NCBI GenBank assembly: GCA_947624295.1
Contig: CANQJV010000008.1
Span: forward strand, 1-64,000
Source: an uncultured Ruminococcus sp.
GTDB taxonomy: Bacteria; Bacillota; Clostridia; Oscillospirales; Ruminococcaceae
DNA length: 64,000 nt
Reading direction: 5' to 3'
The notes below the pieces were generated by a model, which searched no databases, was not told the DNA's origin, and saw only the letters and a program-made list of their open reading frames with translations. Below are positions 26,881 through 37,083 of this stretch, piece by piece. Position numbers and translations under genes: made by a program. Each line of letters opens with the position of its first letter. Position 1 is the first letter of the stretch.

Positions 26881-29226
26881 TTACTTGATATTCCAGATAT
26901 TCTCAGCATAATCAGCAATGGTTCTGTCTGAACTGAATTTTCCGGCATTACACATATTAAGCCACTGCTTTTTAGCAAATTCAAGGCGATTTGTACCGTA
27001 ATCAGCATTTGATTTGAGTTTCGCCTCCACATAGCTTTCAAGGTCGCCAAGAAGATAGTAATGGTCAGGCTTATGCCAGCTTGCACCGTCAAGAAGCGAC
27101 ATATAAAGTTCACGGAAATCACCTGAACCGCCGTCCGAAACTGTACCGTCTATCAGCGACGACACAACAGCTTTGATTTTAGGATTTTCAGCGAATACTT
27201 TACGGCTCTCATAAGTCGGAACAATTTCATCAAGTTCCTCAACTCTTGCGCCGAAAATATAGTTATTTTCCTCGCCTGCCTCCTGTACAATTTCGATGTT
27301 GGCACCGTCATATGTTCCGAGAGTTACAGCACCATTCAGCATAAGTTTCATATTTCCGGTACCGCTTGCCTCCGTGCCTGCCGTGGAAATCTGCTCCGAA
27401 ATATCAGCACCTGCAACAAGTTTTTCGGCATATGATACGTTGTAATTCTGCACAAATACAACTTTAAGCAAATCTTTTGTATCGGGGTCACTCGAAACTA
27501 TTCTGCCGATTTCGTTAATATACTTGATTATTGCTTTTGCACGCCTGTAACCCGGTGCGGATTTTGCCCCGAAAATAAACGTTGTCGGTGTGAAATCCTT
27601 AATAGAACCGTCCTTTATGCCGTTGTAAATCCAGAGAATTGAGAACGCATTAAGCAGTTGCCTTTTGTACTCGTGTAACCTCTTAATCTGTATGTCGTAT
27701 ATAGATTCGGGATTGATTTCAACGCCGTCACGTTCAGCTATAAAGTCAGCAAGCTGTATTTTTTTCTTCTGTTTGATTTCGATAAATCTTTTGATTATAT
27801 CCTCATCATCAGCGTATTTTGCAAGTTCTTTCAGCTTGTCAAGATTCGTAATCCAGCTGTCATCTCCCAGAAGTTCCGTGATAAGTGCGGAAAGTTCCAT
27901 ATTACACAATGCAAGCCAACGTCTTTGTGTTATACCGTTTGTTTCGTTCCTGAAACGTTCCGGGTAAATGCTGTACCAGTCAGAAAGTACCGTATCTTTG
28001 AGAATTTGCGTATGGATTTCAGCAACACCGTTTATATGGCTTGACGCATAGCACGCCATATCTGCCATATGAACAAGGTCGCCCTTGATAATCTTGATAC
28101 GGTCAATTTTGCTCCTTGATTCGCCTTTTGCGTACATTTCGGCAATAAGTTCCTCGTTAATCTGAATGATGATTTCGTAAATCCTCGGGAGCAAGTCCTC
28201 AACAAGTCCTACCCACCACTTTTCAAGAGCCTCCTGCATAACAGTGTGATTCGTGTAGTTGAATACTTTCTTTGCGATTTCAAGAGCTTTCGCAAACGTA
28301 TAACCTTCATTGTCAACAAGTTGCCTGATGAGTTCGGGGATTGAAATAACAGGGTGCGTATCATTGAGTTGTATTGTGATGTAGTCAGCAAGATTATCAA
28401 GCGTACCATAACGGGCTTTATGTTTCCTGATAATATCGGTCAATGAGGCACAACTGAAGAAATACTGCTGTTTCAGGCGGAGTTTTTTACCCTCATTTGT
28501 ATCATCGTTCGGGTAAAGTACACGAGATATATCTTCAGCGAAAATCTTTTCTTTTGATGCCTCAAGATAATTCTGTCTGTTGAATGTATCAAAGTCAAAT
28601 TCTTTAACAGGTTCGGACTGCCATAATCTCAGTGTGCCGACATTATCGGTTTTACAGCCAAAAATCGGCATATCATAAGGTACAGCTTTTACTGTCTGCC
28701 CGTTGTAGTTAATAAGCACTGTATCTTCATCACATCTTTTTGACCAGCAATCACCGTATTTCGTCCAGTCGTCAATATCTTCCCTCTGGAAACCGTCAAC
28801 AATGGACTGCTTGAAAAGACCGTATTTATAGCGGATTCCGTAGCCGTCAAGCGGGAGATTGAGAGAAGCCGCACTATCAAGGAAACAAGCCGCAAGCCTT
28901 CCAAGACCGCCGTTACCAAGTGCCGCATCTTCAATTACTTCCAAATCAGCGAGATTCAGCCCGAGTTCATTGAAAATTGAGTTCACCTCGTCATAAATGC
29001 CCAGACAAAGCAGATTATTATAAACAGCACGTCCCACAAGAAATTCCATTGAAAGATAAGCGGCACGTCTTTTACTCAGATGTTCCTGACGGCTTTTGTC
29101 CCAGTCAGCGGAATACAGCTCCATAACAGTATCGCCAAGTGCGTTATGTAACTGCTGAGGTGTTGCCGATTTCACATCTGCCGGTAATTTTGCGGTGAAT
29201 TTCTCAATAAAAACATTTTTATCCAT
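26881..29226 (-). CDS. glgP: Glycogen/starch phosphorylase
   Basis: 781 residues, GT35. It cleaves alpha-1,4 glucans with phosphate to glucose-1-phosphate in the cytoplasm. Seen are RRAAYLSMEFLVGR, EDAALGNGGLGRLAACFLDS (nucleotide/effector and glucan region) and EASGTGNMKLMLNGAVTLGT, whose Lys binds PLP. GGAGG is 8 nt before the ATG. It follows malQ by 27 nt; the two work together because 4-alpha-glucanotransferase rebuilds short chains for the phosphorylase. Confidence 0.97.
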   Translation of the reverse strand: MDKNVFIEKFTAKLPADVKSATPQQLHNALGDTVMELYSADWDKSRQEHLSKRRAAYLSMEFLVGRAVYNNLLCLGIYDEVNSIFNELGLNLADLEVIEDAALGNGGLGRLAACFLDSAASLNLPLDGYGIRYKYGLFKQSIVDGFQREDIDDWTKYGDCWSKRCDEDTVLINYNGQTVKAVPYDMPIFGCKTDNVGTLRLWQSEPVKEFDFDTFNRQNYLEASKEKIFAEDISRVLYPNDDTNEGKKLRLKQQYFFSCASLTDIIRKHKARYGTLDNLADYITIQLNDTHPVISIPELIRQLVDNEGYTFAKALEIAKKVFNYTNHTVMQEALEKWWVGLVEDLLPRIYEIIIQINEELIAEMYAKGESRSKIDRIKIIKGDLVHMADMACYASSHINGVAEIHTQILKDTVLSDWYSIYPERFRNETNGITQRRWLALCNMELSALITELLGDDSWITNLDKLKELAKYADDEDIIKRFIEIKQKKKIQLADFIAERDGVEINPESIYDIQIKRLHEYKRQLLNAFSILWIYNGIKDGSIKDFTPTTFIFGAKSAPGYRRAKAIIKYINEIGRIVSSDPDTKDLLKVVFVQNYNVSYAEKLVAGADISEQISTAGTEASGTGNMKLMLNGAVTLGTYDGANIEIVQEAGEENNYIFGARVEELDEIVPTYESRKVFAENPKIKAVVSSLIDGTVSDGGSGDFRELYMSLLDGASWHKPDHYYLLGDLESYVEAKLKSNADYGTNRLEFAKKQWLNMCNAGKFSSDRTIADYAENIWNIK

Positions 29227-29252
29227 TGGTTTTTCCTCCCAAAAAAATTATT

Positions 29253-30725
29253 TTATCTGTTATATAATTTGTTCAATTTGCGGATTTTCTTTGCGAGTTC
29301 GCTTGTGAAATCCGATTGTTTTGCACGGAATTGCCAGTTATTGCCGAGAGTTGACGGTGTATTCATTCGTGCATCTTTCGGGCTGTCGAGGAAATCCTGC
29401 ATTTGTGCTGCTGCGACTTCCGCAACACTCGCCCAAGCTGAACGGACTACTGCCATGGGAATATCCGATTTTTTCTTGACATTCAGGTATTTTTTAGCGA
29501 ATTTCAGCGATTTCTTGTCGAGAGTCTCAACCCAGCCGTTGAGAGTTTCGTTATCGTGAGTGCCCGTGTACGCAAAACAGTTTGTTGTTGTGAAATTATG
29601 CGGAAGATGTTCATTTTCGCCGTCACTGAAGCCGAACTGCAATACTTTCATTCCCGGATAACCGCAATTATCAAGCATTTCACGGACTTCAGGCGTAATG
29701 AATCCCAAATCTTCAGCGATTATATTCAGTTTACCGAGTTTTTCTTCAGCAAGCCTGAAAAGCTCATAATTCGGACCTTTTTTCCATTCGCCGATAGTTG
29801 CGTCCTCATTGCCGTACGGGATTGTATAGTAACTTTCAAATCCACGGAAATGGTCTATACGAACTATATCATACAGCCTTGTCGCAAAGTCAATACGGTC
29901 AATCCACCATTTATAGCCTGTTTTCTTATGGTAATCCCAATCATACAGAGGATTCCCCCAGAGTTGTCCCGTAGGCGAAAAATCATCAGGCGGACAACCT
30001 GCCACACGTACAGGACGGCATTTTCTATCGAACCAGAACAGTTTGTGTTCAGACCACGCCTCAACGCTGTCCAGAGCGCAATATATCGGTATATCGCCGA
30101 CTATTTCAATACCATTTTCATTTGCATATGATTTCAGAGCAGTCCATTGGCGGTAAAATTCAAACTGTATGAATTTATAGAAACCTATGTCATTTTTTAA
30201 TTCTTTTTTTGCATCAGCTACAGCTTTTATTTTATGCGTAGCTATTTCAGGCTCCCATTCGTACCACGCTTTACCGTTATTCTTGAATTTGAGTGCCATA
30301 AAAAGTGCATATTCCTCAAGCCATGACTTATTTGCTTCACAAAATTTCCTGTATGCAGGGAATTTAGATGACCTGAATCTTGAATATGCTACCCTCAGAA
30401 CGTCAAAACAGTGGTCATATATCAGGCTGTAGTCAACTTTATCGGGGTCACTTTCCCACACTATATCGCAATATTCGGGGTATTCAAGCAGACCGTCGCC
30501 CTCAAGTATTTCAAAGTCAATAAAATACGGGTTGCCTGCGTTTACTGAAAACGACTGATAAGGTGAGTCGCCGTAACTTGTCGGGGATAATGGCAGAATC
30601 TGCCAGCATTTCACCCCTGCATCTTTCAGGAAGTCAACAAATTCAAAGGCGTGCCTTCCCATTTTTCCTATACCGTACTCAGACGGCAGACTTGAAATGT
30701 GAAAAATTATACAGCTTTTACGCAT
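29253..30725 (-). CDS. malQ: 4-alpha-glucanotransferase (amylomaltase)
   Basis: GH77, 490 residues from the ATG at 30725. It disproportionates malto-oligosaccharides. Catalytic motifs are VRIDHFRGFE (nucleophile Asp), AEDLGFITPEV (acid/base Glu) and YTGTHDNETLNGW (transition-state Asp). The N-terminus IIFHISSLPSEYGIGKMG is standard for MalQ, which fixes the start: upstream in-frame codons (to 30782) overlap the preceding gene's end and are not conserved-looking. AAAGGAG lies 11 nt before the ATG. Confidence 0.96.
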   Translation of the reverse strand: MRKSCIIFHISSLPSEYGIGKMGRHAFEFVDFLKDAGVKCWQILPLSPTSYGDSPYQSFSVNAGNPYFIDFEILEGDGLLEYPEYCDIVWESDPDKVDYSLIYDHCFDVLRVAYSRFRSSKFPAYRKFCEANKSWLEEYALFMALKFKNNGKAWYEWEPEIATHKIKAVADAKKELKNDIGFYKFIQFEFYRQWTALKSYANENGIEIVGDIPIYCALDSVEAWSEHKLFWFDRKCRPVRVAGCPPDDFSPTGQLWGNPLYDWDYHKKTGYKWWIDRIDFATRLYDIVRIDHFRGFESYYTIPYGNEDATIGEWKKGPNYELFRLAEEKLGKLNIIAEDLGFITPEVREMLDNCGYPGMKVLQFGFSDGENEHLPHNFTTTNCFAYTGTHDNETLNGWVETLDKKSLKFAKKYLNVKKKSDIPMAVVRSAWASVAEVAAAQMQDFLDSPKDARMNTPSTLGNNWQFRAKQSDFTSELAKKIRKLNKLYNR

Positions 30726-30747
30726 TATTTTACAAACTCCTTTTTTA

Positions 30748-31803
30748 TCAATAGCACTGAAGTAATAATTTAATATTGTCAAAGTGCTTTTCTGCTAAAT
30801 CATTTCTATTTATATATAAATACAGATTACCGCTGTCACCAAACTCAAAACCACAACCGTCACCATTACATTCATAAGTTGAAAGCTGGCATAGCTGTAT
30901 GTAATCATCTCCCATTTCTTCAACAACGCTGTTCTGTATTATATTTGAATAACCGCCTATTTTGAAATATTCCTCGCTGTATGCAATTGAATCATAGCCA
31001 AGAATTTTGTATTTTGTGGATTCATATTCCGTTATATCATATTCTTTTCCATTCATATTCAGATAATCTTCATAATCAGGCAAATCGGACTCCGCAAAGA
31101 AACTGACAGGTGTTTCAGTAAGCGTACGGTTTTCATCCGCATAATGAACACCGGGATTTTCTGCACCGGGAAATGCAGTCGGTTTAAGTTCCGACAGACT
31201 TCCGTCATAATAGTATACAGCATATCCGCCGTCCTCACTGTCCCAAGCGTTATTCTCGAAATCATAGAAAAAATAAAGCATACCATTTTCGGGAAAAATA
31301 TTATCCTTGTCAAAGACGTGAATTTCACTGCAATTTACCTGCATTACAAAAGTAAATGGAGTGCCGTTATTATTTCTGTACCACTTAAAATCAGCAGGCA
31401 AATCAGGATTACCGCCGATTTTTGATGTATACGAACATACACTTCCACCGATTTCAGCCTTGATATAGATTACATTTTTAACAAGATGTTTCAAATCATC
31501 AAGTAAATCTTTTGGAACTTCCGTATTTTCATACCTTGCTATACGATTCTTTCTGACATCATAAATAAAATTATCAACAGAAGAAAACATCTTTTCTTCA
31601 TTCATTCCGAGCATTTCACATAATCTTCCATTAAGAGCGTTAATACGTTTCTCCTGTTCGGATTTCGGCAGACTTTTGAAGTCCGTTACATTGCCAAGCA
31701 TCTCCTGCACCAGACTTTCTGCTTTTTCAAAAATCTGCCTTTGTGAATCGCTTATAAATTCCGCCTCCTCAAAATTATCAGGAATATTACTCTCATCAGT
31801 CAT
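30748..31803 (-). CDS. YwqG-like (DUF1963) protein
   Basis: 351 residues. The central region (about 110-345) matches the YwqG/DUF1963 fold: SKIGGNPDLPADFKWYR, FVMQVNCSEI, MLYFFYDFENN and the C-terminal NGDGCGFEFGDSGNLYLYINR. About 100 extra N-terminal residues, helical and charged, are specific to this protein. YwqG function is not established; some family members sit in toxin-immunity loci in Bacillus. Here it precedes malQ by 22 nt on the same strand, so it could be co-transcribed with the glucan genes without any proven link. Confidence 0.8.
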   Translation of the reverse strand: MTDESNIPDNFEEAEFISDSQRQIFEKAESLVQEMLGNVTDFKSLPKSEQEKRINALNGRLCEMLGMNEEKMFSSVDNFIYDVRKNRIARYENTEVPKDLLDDLKHLVKNVIYIKAEIGGSVCSYTSKIGGNPDLPADFKWYRNNNGTPFTFVMQVNCSEIHVFDKDNIFPENGMLYFFYDFENNAWDSEDGGYAVYYYDGSLSELKPTAFPGAENPGVHYADENRTLTETPVSFFAESDLPDYEDYLNMNGKEYDITEYESTKYKILGYDSIAYSEEYFKIGGYSNIIQNSVVEEMGDDYIQLCQLSTYECNGDGCGFEFGDSGNLYLYINRNDLAEKHFDNIKLLLQCY

Positions 31804-31889
31804 ATTAAAAAACTCCTTTTTATATACATATTTCTTACAGTATTATGAAATAATAATAGAAAAAAGCAGAAAAAGCGAGGTACTTATTT

Positions 31890-32267
31890 ATGAAATATGC
31901 ACAATATCTTTTTACTTTTCTCATGGGATATTTTCTGTACGGTTTCGTGGAAGTTGCAGGACGTGGCTATACTCACTGGACTATGTGCCTTACAGGCGGA
32001 ATTGCTCTGACTGTACTTTATATCATCAACAGCAACAAGACAATGACACTAATAAAAAGCTGTATAATTGGTGCTGTTGCAATAACCTGTATTGAATTTG
32101 CCGTGGGACTATTTGACAATATAATTATGGGCTGGAGAGTGTGGGATTATTCTGACCGTCCGTTCAATATTATGGGACAAATTTGCCCTCTTTTCTCTAT
32201 ATTCTGGGGATTTCTTTGCATACCCGCATTTTTTCTCTGCAAACAGATAAGAAAAAAATTCAACTAA
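31890..32267 (+). CDS. Small CmpB-like membrane protein
   Basis: 125 residues with four hydrophobic segments. The pattern GYFLYGFVEVAGRG near the start and WDYSDRPFNIMGQICPLFS before the last helix resemble the PF06541-type (CmpB-like) proteins, as also encoded at 9386-9913, but shorter. Function is unknown. AGCGAGG precedes the ATG. Its stop overlaps by 4 nt with the stop of the convergent lipase-like gene. Confidence 0.75.
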   Translation: MKYAQYLFTFLMGYFLYGFVEVAGRGYTHWTMCLTGGIALTVLYIINSNKTMTLIKSCIIGAVAITCIEFAVGLFDNIIMGWRVWDYSDRPFNIMGQICPLFSIFWGFLCIPAFFLCKQIRKKFN

Positions 32268-33586
32268 TAGCCTTGCTGTTTGAGTTCAGCAACAAGATTC
32301 GTATAAAATTCCCGTACATCATACCCGTCTATATTTTCCCTGAACAAGTCTATTGTATCACCGTGGCTGATTCCACGTATTCCCGACGCTCTCACCATTT
32401 TGAAAGTACCGTGTTTTGCCGACTCTACCCACACAAGACCGTCATTTTCACCGTTGAGTTTTTTTATAGTAAGATAGCCTATATTCAGAGGTATGAAACT
32501 TGTTGAAAATACATTTTTCATACAGGACATACAACTCCTGTATGAAACTTCAGGCGAATCAAGCATTTTATTTTCAAGTTCTTTCAGGCGTACAGGCGAT
32601 AAATCTTTTATACTTGCTATAAAATCAGGTTCTTTGTCGCCGAGTATTGTGAAGATACTGTTATATCGCCTTGCAATCCAATTGCACATTTTAGGCGAAA
32701 CTTTACCGAGGAGGTAGTCAACCATATCACAACCGCCATGAGGTGTATTTATAGTCGCGAGTGTTGCGACATATTTATCAAGTCCCAGCGAACTTATTGC
32801 GTAACGTGCATCAAGACCGCCTTTTGAATGGGCGATAATATTGACTTTTTCAGCACCTGTTATAGCGATTATGTTCATAACAGCCTGTTTAAGTTCCTCT
32901 GCACTGTCGGGGATTGAGCGTGCGGACTGCTGATTACCGTAGTAAACGCTTGCGCCGTTTTTTATAAGGCTTGCAGGTACTCTGCCCCAATAATTCATAA
33001 GTTGCCAGTCACGGAAAAAAATACCGTGCACCATAACAATCGGGTATTTAGTTTTGCAGATTTCATTTTCTGCACGGGCGTTTTCGAGTTCAATCTTATC
33101 AAGTTCAAAAATATACTCTTTTTTAGCTTTCATATAAAATCTGCAAATAAGGATTATATTTATTACAGGCATCCACCAGAAAATCAACAGAAAAATATAA
33201 TCCGTCAATTTAATTTGTTTTGAACCGATAGCTGTCCGTAGAAATCCCGCAAGAAACGTGAGTATTACAGCAAGCAAAGGCATTACAATAGAAAATATTT
33301 TCGGCAATACTCCTGCTTCAGAATAGATAAAATATAAAACTATTATAACAGTTTCCGGAATTATCGCCATTCCTGAAATCCATATGAGATTTGTGCCACG
33401 TTTTATGGAGCTTAGCCGGAAATTTTTTACAGGGATTTTCTCGCCTCTGATTAAATCAATTATAAACATTATTGACAAAATAATTGTTGTGATTATCTTG
33501 ACGGCGTTCGGAACATGAAGTTCAGTCCATAGCGGTATGATATTATAGAATACAAGTAAAAAGATTAAATCTGCTGTTTTTTTCAT
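32264..33586 (-). CDS. Membrane-anchored alpha/beta hydrolase (lipase-like)
   Basis: 440 residues. The first 150 contain about five hydrophobic segments. Residues from about 175 form an alpha/beta-hydrolase: YPIVMVHGIFFRD (oxyanion strand), AHSKGGLDARYAI with the nucleophile Ser, and TINTPHGG. The late GISHGDTIDL carries the likely catalytic His. It resembles triacylglycerol lipases and PGAP1-like proteins. The substrate is not determinable; a membrane lipid or ester is likely. The gene is followed convergently by the small CmpB-like gene. Confidence 0.85.
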   Translation of the reverse strand: MKKTADLIFLLVFYNIIPLWTELHVPNAVKIITTIILSIMFIIDLIRGEKIPVKNFRLSSIKRGTNLIWISGMAIIPETVIIVLYFIYSEAGVLPKIFSIVMPLLAVILTFLAGFLRTAIGSKQIKLTDYIFLLIFWWMPVINIILICRFYMKAKKEYIFELDKIELENARAENEICKTKYPIVMVHGIFFRDWQLMNYWGRVPASLIKNGASVYYGNQQSARSIPDSAEELKQAVMNIIAITGAEKVNIIAHSKGGLDARYAISSLGLDKYVATLATINTPHGGCDMVDYLLGKVSPKMCNWIARRYNSIFTILGDKEPDFIASIKDLSPVRLKELENKMLDSPEVSYRSCMSCMKNVFSTSFIPLNIGYLTIKKLNGENDGLVWVESAKHGTFKMVRASGIRGISHGDTIDLFRENIDGYDVREFYTNLVAELKQQGY

Positions 33587-33597
33587 TTTACCTCACC

Positions 33598-33629
33598 AAA
33601 AAACAGGCTGTTCCAAAGCCGGAACAGCC
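33598..33629 (-). terminator. Terminator after the zinc-ribbon gene
   Basis: On the minus strand GGCTGTTCC and GGAACAGCC pair, then TGTTTTTT. It lies between the zinc-ribbon gene and the lipase-like gene. Confidence 0.8.
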
Positions 33630-33700
33630 ATGTATCAGTCATTGGACTTCCCCGGAATGCCGACATTTATTGCGCATAAAGTCCGGATAAGTCTGTTATA

Positions 33701-34069
33701 TTATTCGCCGAAAAGAGAATCCTCTGTATTTTCAGGCATTTTGGTTCCGCAGTATCCGCAGAATGACATATTTTCAGCGACTTCACGTCCGCATTTTGTG
33801 CAAACTTTACGGCCTTTGAGACTATTGAGTTTGAATTCCATTTTCTTGATTCTTCTTCTTCTCTGGTCAATATCGTCGCAAAGTTCTTTTAATTCAGCAG
33901 GGTCGCCTTCAGGATTTTTGTAATATTTTTTACCTATATCGGTAAAAATCTCATAAATTCTTTCCTGTTCGTACAAAATTTTGTTTTTGAGGTCACCTGT
34001 TTCAGCTAAACTTTTTGTTTTGCCGGAAACTCCTCTGCTCACGTCGCCAAGTTTATCGATGATGCTCAT
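33701..34069 (-). CDS. Zinc-ribbon protein
   Basis: 122 residues from the ATG at 34069, which has AGGAG 9 nt upstream; a TTG three codons earlier directly abuts that site and is less likely. The N-terminal 85 residues are helical and charged. The C-terminus has CTKCGREVAENMSFCGYCG, a rubredoxin-like CxxC-x11-CxxC zinc ribbon. Function is unknown; such proteins are common in Clostridia. It is monocistronic, with a consensus promoter and a terminator. Confidence 0.8.
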   Translation of the reverse strand: MSIIDKLGDVSRGVSGKTKSLAETGDLKNKILYEQERIYEIFTDIGKKYYKNPEGDPAELKELCDDIDQRRRRIKKMEFKLNSLKGRKVCTKCGREVAENMSFCGYCGTKMPENTEDSLFGE

Positions 34070-34139
34070 TGTTATCAACTCCTATGCAAAATATAATTTC
34101 ATACGGCGGACATAACAGTCTCCGTACATCTGTATTTAT

Positions 34140-34168
34140 ATTATACAATTTTTTTATAAGTTTGTCAA
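34140..34168 (-). promoter_or_regulatory. Sigma-A promoter of the zinc-ribbon gene
   Basis: TTGACA (34163-34168) and TATAAT (34140-34145) with 17 bp between them on the minus strand: a full consensus match. Confidence 0.75.
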
Positions 34169-34186
34169 GTACTTTTGAATATTTTT

Positions 34187-35494
34187 TTAATCGTGAAGTT
34201 TACGCTTATCAATCACACGTACAGCTTTACCCTCACTTCTTGTGATTGACTTAGGATTTACGAGATGAACTTTCGGGCTTATACCGAGCATTGTCTTGAT
34301 TGCAGCCGCAAGAGTTTTCTCATACATACTTATATCCTCGCCTGCTGAATCAGCTTGTGTAGGATTCATTTCAACGCTTATATCGAGTGTATCGGAATTA
34401 TTCACTCTGTCAACCTCAATGAGATAGTTAGGCGAATAGCCCTGTTCAATGAGTACAGTTTCAATTTGTGACGGGAATACGTTCACGCCACGTATTATAA
34501 GCATATCGTCACTTCTGCCCATAGGTTTGCTCATTTTTATGAGTGTACGTCCGCAGGAACATTTTTTCCGTGACAGCACGCACAAATCTCTTGTTCTGTA
34601 GCGGAGTAACGGGAATGCTTCTTTAGTGATACTCGTGAACACAAGTTCGCCTACTTCGCCCTCCGGTAAAACTTCGCCTGTATCAGGGTTTATAATTTCG
34701 GGGATAAAGTGGTCCTCATTTATGTGCATACCTGTCTGTTCGGAACACTCAAACGATACTCCCGGACCGCTTGTTTCTGTTAAACCGTAAATATCATACG
34801 CTTTTATTCCGAGTGATTCCTCAATAGAATGACGCATTTCCTCCGTCCACGGTTCAGCCCCGAAAATACCTGCTTTCAGCTTTATATCGTCAGTCGTGTA
34901 GCCCATATCATGGAGAGTTTCGCCGATATATGCGGCATATGACGGTGTACAGCAAAGAATTGTTGCGCCCAAATCACGCATAAATGTAATCTGACGTTCA
35001 GTATTACCGCTTGACATAGGCAACGTAAGACAGCCGACTTTATGCGAACCGCCATTTAAGCCGGGACCGCCTGTAAAAAGTCCGTAGCCGTAACACACTT
35101 GACATACATCTTCATTTGTACCGCCTGCTGCTGTAATTGCTCTTGCGCAACAGTCCTCCCACAAGTCAATATCGTGCTGAGTGTAAAAAGCAACAACTCT
35201 TTTGCCTGTAGTACCGCTTGTTGACTGTATTCTCACGCATTCGCTCAACGGTTTTGCAAGAAGTCCGTAGGGGTAAGCGTCACGCAAATCCGATTTAGAC
35301 AAGAACGGCAATTTGCACAAATCATCTGTTGACTTAATATCCTCCGGTTTTACGCCTTTTTCGTCCATAAGATTACGGTAATACTCAACATTTTCGTAAA
35401 CGTGCTTTACTTGTGCGACAAGTCTTTCGTCCTGTAATTTTTTCATATCCTCACGGGACATAGTTTCAATTTCCTGATTCCAATATTTTTCCAT
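34187..35494 (-). CDS. paaK: Phenylacetate-CoA ligase family protein
   Basis: 435 residues from the ATG at 35494 (AAAGGAG at 9 nt; two earlier ATGs abut the ribosome binding site). It is an adenylate-forming enzyme that activates aryl acids to CoA thioesters. Motifs are STSGTTGKR (P-loop), YGLTETSGPG (adenine/AMP), YRTRDLC and IIRGVNVFPSQIE with SEGKAVRV near the C-terminus. The iorA/iorB genes upstream generate aryl-acetyl-CoA from aryl pyruvates, so an aryl-acid CoA role is consistent. The true substrate is not provable from sequence. Confidence 0.92.
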   Translation of the reverse strand: MEKYWNQEIETMSREDMKKLQDERLVAQVKHVYENVEYYRNLMDEKGVKPEDIKSTDDLCKLPFLSKSDLRDAYPYGLLAKPLSECVRIQSTSGTTGKRVVAFYTQHDIDLWEDCCARAITAAGGTNEDVCQVCYGYGLFTGGPGLNGGSHKVGCLTLPMSSGNTERQITFMRDLGATILCCTPSYAAYIGETLHDMGYTTDDIKLKAGIFGAEPWTEEMRHSIEESLGIKAYDIYGLTETSGPGVSFECSEQTGMHINEDHFIPEIINPDTGEVLPEGEVGELVFTSITKEAFPLLRYRTRDLCVLSRKKCSCGRTLIKMSKPMGRSDDMLIIRGVNVFPSQIETVLIEQGYSPNYLIEVDRVNNSDTLDISVEMNPTQADSAGEDISMYEKTLAAAIKTMLGISPKVHLVNPKSITRSEGKAVRVIDKRKLHD

Positions 35495-35547
35495 TGGCAT
35501 CATCTCCTTTTATATAAATATTTTATTTTAGTTGAAAATTATAGTTA

Positions 35548-37083
35548 TTATTCACCTACAGCAAAGTACCTTAAACCGGAATTTTCTGAACGATATTCAT
35601 AACCTTCCGAATGATATTCGATAGTATTGCTTACAGGTATATAAGCTCCGTTTATGTAGGCAGTGAGATATATTTCATAGTCGCCCTCTCTGAATAACTC
35701 ATTATACACATCAATGCTTGTATTTTCATTTGCACCAGTGTACTCCTGTTTTTCGCCGTTGCAGTATATATTCCAGCAAAGATTAGTATATTCGCCCTCA
35801 GGCGTATCACGTGTGACTACCATATCATCATTCATTTCAATATGAAAAGCAATAACATCTCCTGCATCAACAACACGCTTTTGCCTGTATGAGAAGTATT
35901 CAAACGGTTCGCCGTCTATAGTTACATCAGCGGAACAGTCCTTGAAAGTAATATCCGCCTCACGTCCTATAATTGCAGCGTAATCATCTGTACCGCCGCT
36001 TACAGTCCCCGAAACATGAACATTTTCCCACACATTTTCCAGATAAATCTCACCGCCGACAATTCCCACACAACCTGTAGCAGAAATATCCGCATTTGTG
36101 AAATTTATATCTTTTACAGCAACTCCCAGTCCGTAGCCGATAAATCCCGTATCGCAGTAGCCCTCATATATAGTAAGACCGTTTATTGTGTGATTCTGCC
36201 CGTCTACAAACCCTGAAAATGCCATAGAATTTGCACTTGACCAACCCATTGACTTCCAGATATAGCCCGATAAATCAATATCATCTTCAAGCGTAAGGCT
36301 TATATTGCTGTCAACACCGTTCACGTACCACACTACAGATGCAAGCTGTTCAGGCGTTGATACTCTGAAGTCGGGTGCATTTTCCATAGCCCACTCTTTA
36401 TCAGCAAGTGTCATTATATCGCCCGTATCGTTTTCACGTTCCCAGTCCGTAATATAATCAGCGGGATTTTTCTCGTAAGCGTATTCCGACACATCAACTC
36501 CCCAGCAATTGTACCATTGATATGCGTCAGCAAGCATATAAACGCCGTCCTCTTTCAATTCAGCAGAAACTGTACAGTTTTCCGTATCAAGTTCAGATTT
36601 TATTGTATCATAAAAGCAGTCATTTTCGTTGTAATGCAGTAAAATGAGATTTTTTTCAGGTACTCCCCGCAACTCATCTTTGTTATAAGTAAAAGATATA
36701 ACAGGATTACTGATTTCGCTGTCATAAACAAGATTCACGGGTATTCCCACAAGACCGACAACTCCGCTATGAAGATAGTCTTTATTATACAAATCCTCAA
36801 CAGTTGCGTGTTTTTTGATATTATCAGCGCATTCGCCCGAAAACGATATTCTTACAACTTCAGGTTTTTCGGCATTATCTATAGTTTTATGGCACTCCTG
36901 CAAATCAGGCAGATTTGTTGTGACGGGTTCTGTTGTTTCTTGTGATTCTGTTGTTTCATCAGGCATTGATATTTCAGTAACTTCACTTACTTCTTCAGCC
37001 GATTCAGGTCCACACGAAACAAATGCACCTGCTGAAAATAAAGTTACAGAAAGAATAATTATAAATTTTTTTAATATATTCAT
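35548..37083 (-). CDS. Putative lipoprotein with GLUG-like region
   Basis: 511 residues. The lipobox at the N-terminus (FVSCG, Cys about 24) and the acidic Thr-rich stretch after it mark a surface lipoprotein. Residues about 240-390 show GLUG-like repeats: PEQLASVVWYVNGVDSN, LTLEDDIDLSGYIWKSMGW, FSGFVDGQNHTINGLTIYEG. No enzyme motif is visible. The ATG overlaps the iorB stop (ATGA), so it is translated from the iorB transcript, an odd place for a surface protein within an ior/paaK run. Confidence 0.8.
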   Translation of the reverse strand: MNILKKFIIILSVTLFSAGAFVSCGPESAEEVSEVTEISMPDETTESQETTEPVTTNLPDLQECHKTIDNAEKPEVVRISFSGECADNIKKHATVEDLYNKDYLHSGVVGLVGIPVNLVYDSEISNPVISFTYNKDELRGVPEKNLILLHYNENDCFYDTIKSELDTENCTVSAELKEDGVYMLADAYQWYNCWGVDVSEYAYEKNPADYITDWERENDTGDIMTLADKEWAMENAPDFRVSTPEQLASVVWYVNGVDSNISLTLEDDIDLSGYIWKSMGWSSANSMAFSGFVDGQNHTINGLTIYEGYCDTGFIGYGLGVAVKDINFTNADISATGCVGIVGGEIYLENVWENVHVSGTVSGGTDDYAAIIGREADITFKDCSADVTIDGEPFEYFSYRQKRVVDAGDVIAFHIEMNDDMVVTRDTPEGEYTNLCWNIYCNGEKQEYTGANENTSIDVYNELFREGDYEIYLTAYINGAYIPVSNTIEYHSEGYEYRSENSGLRYFAVGE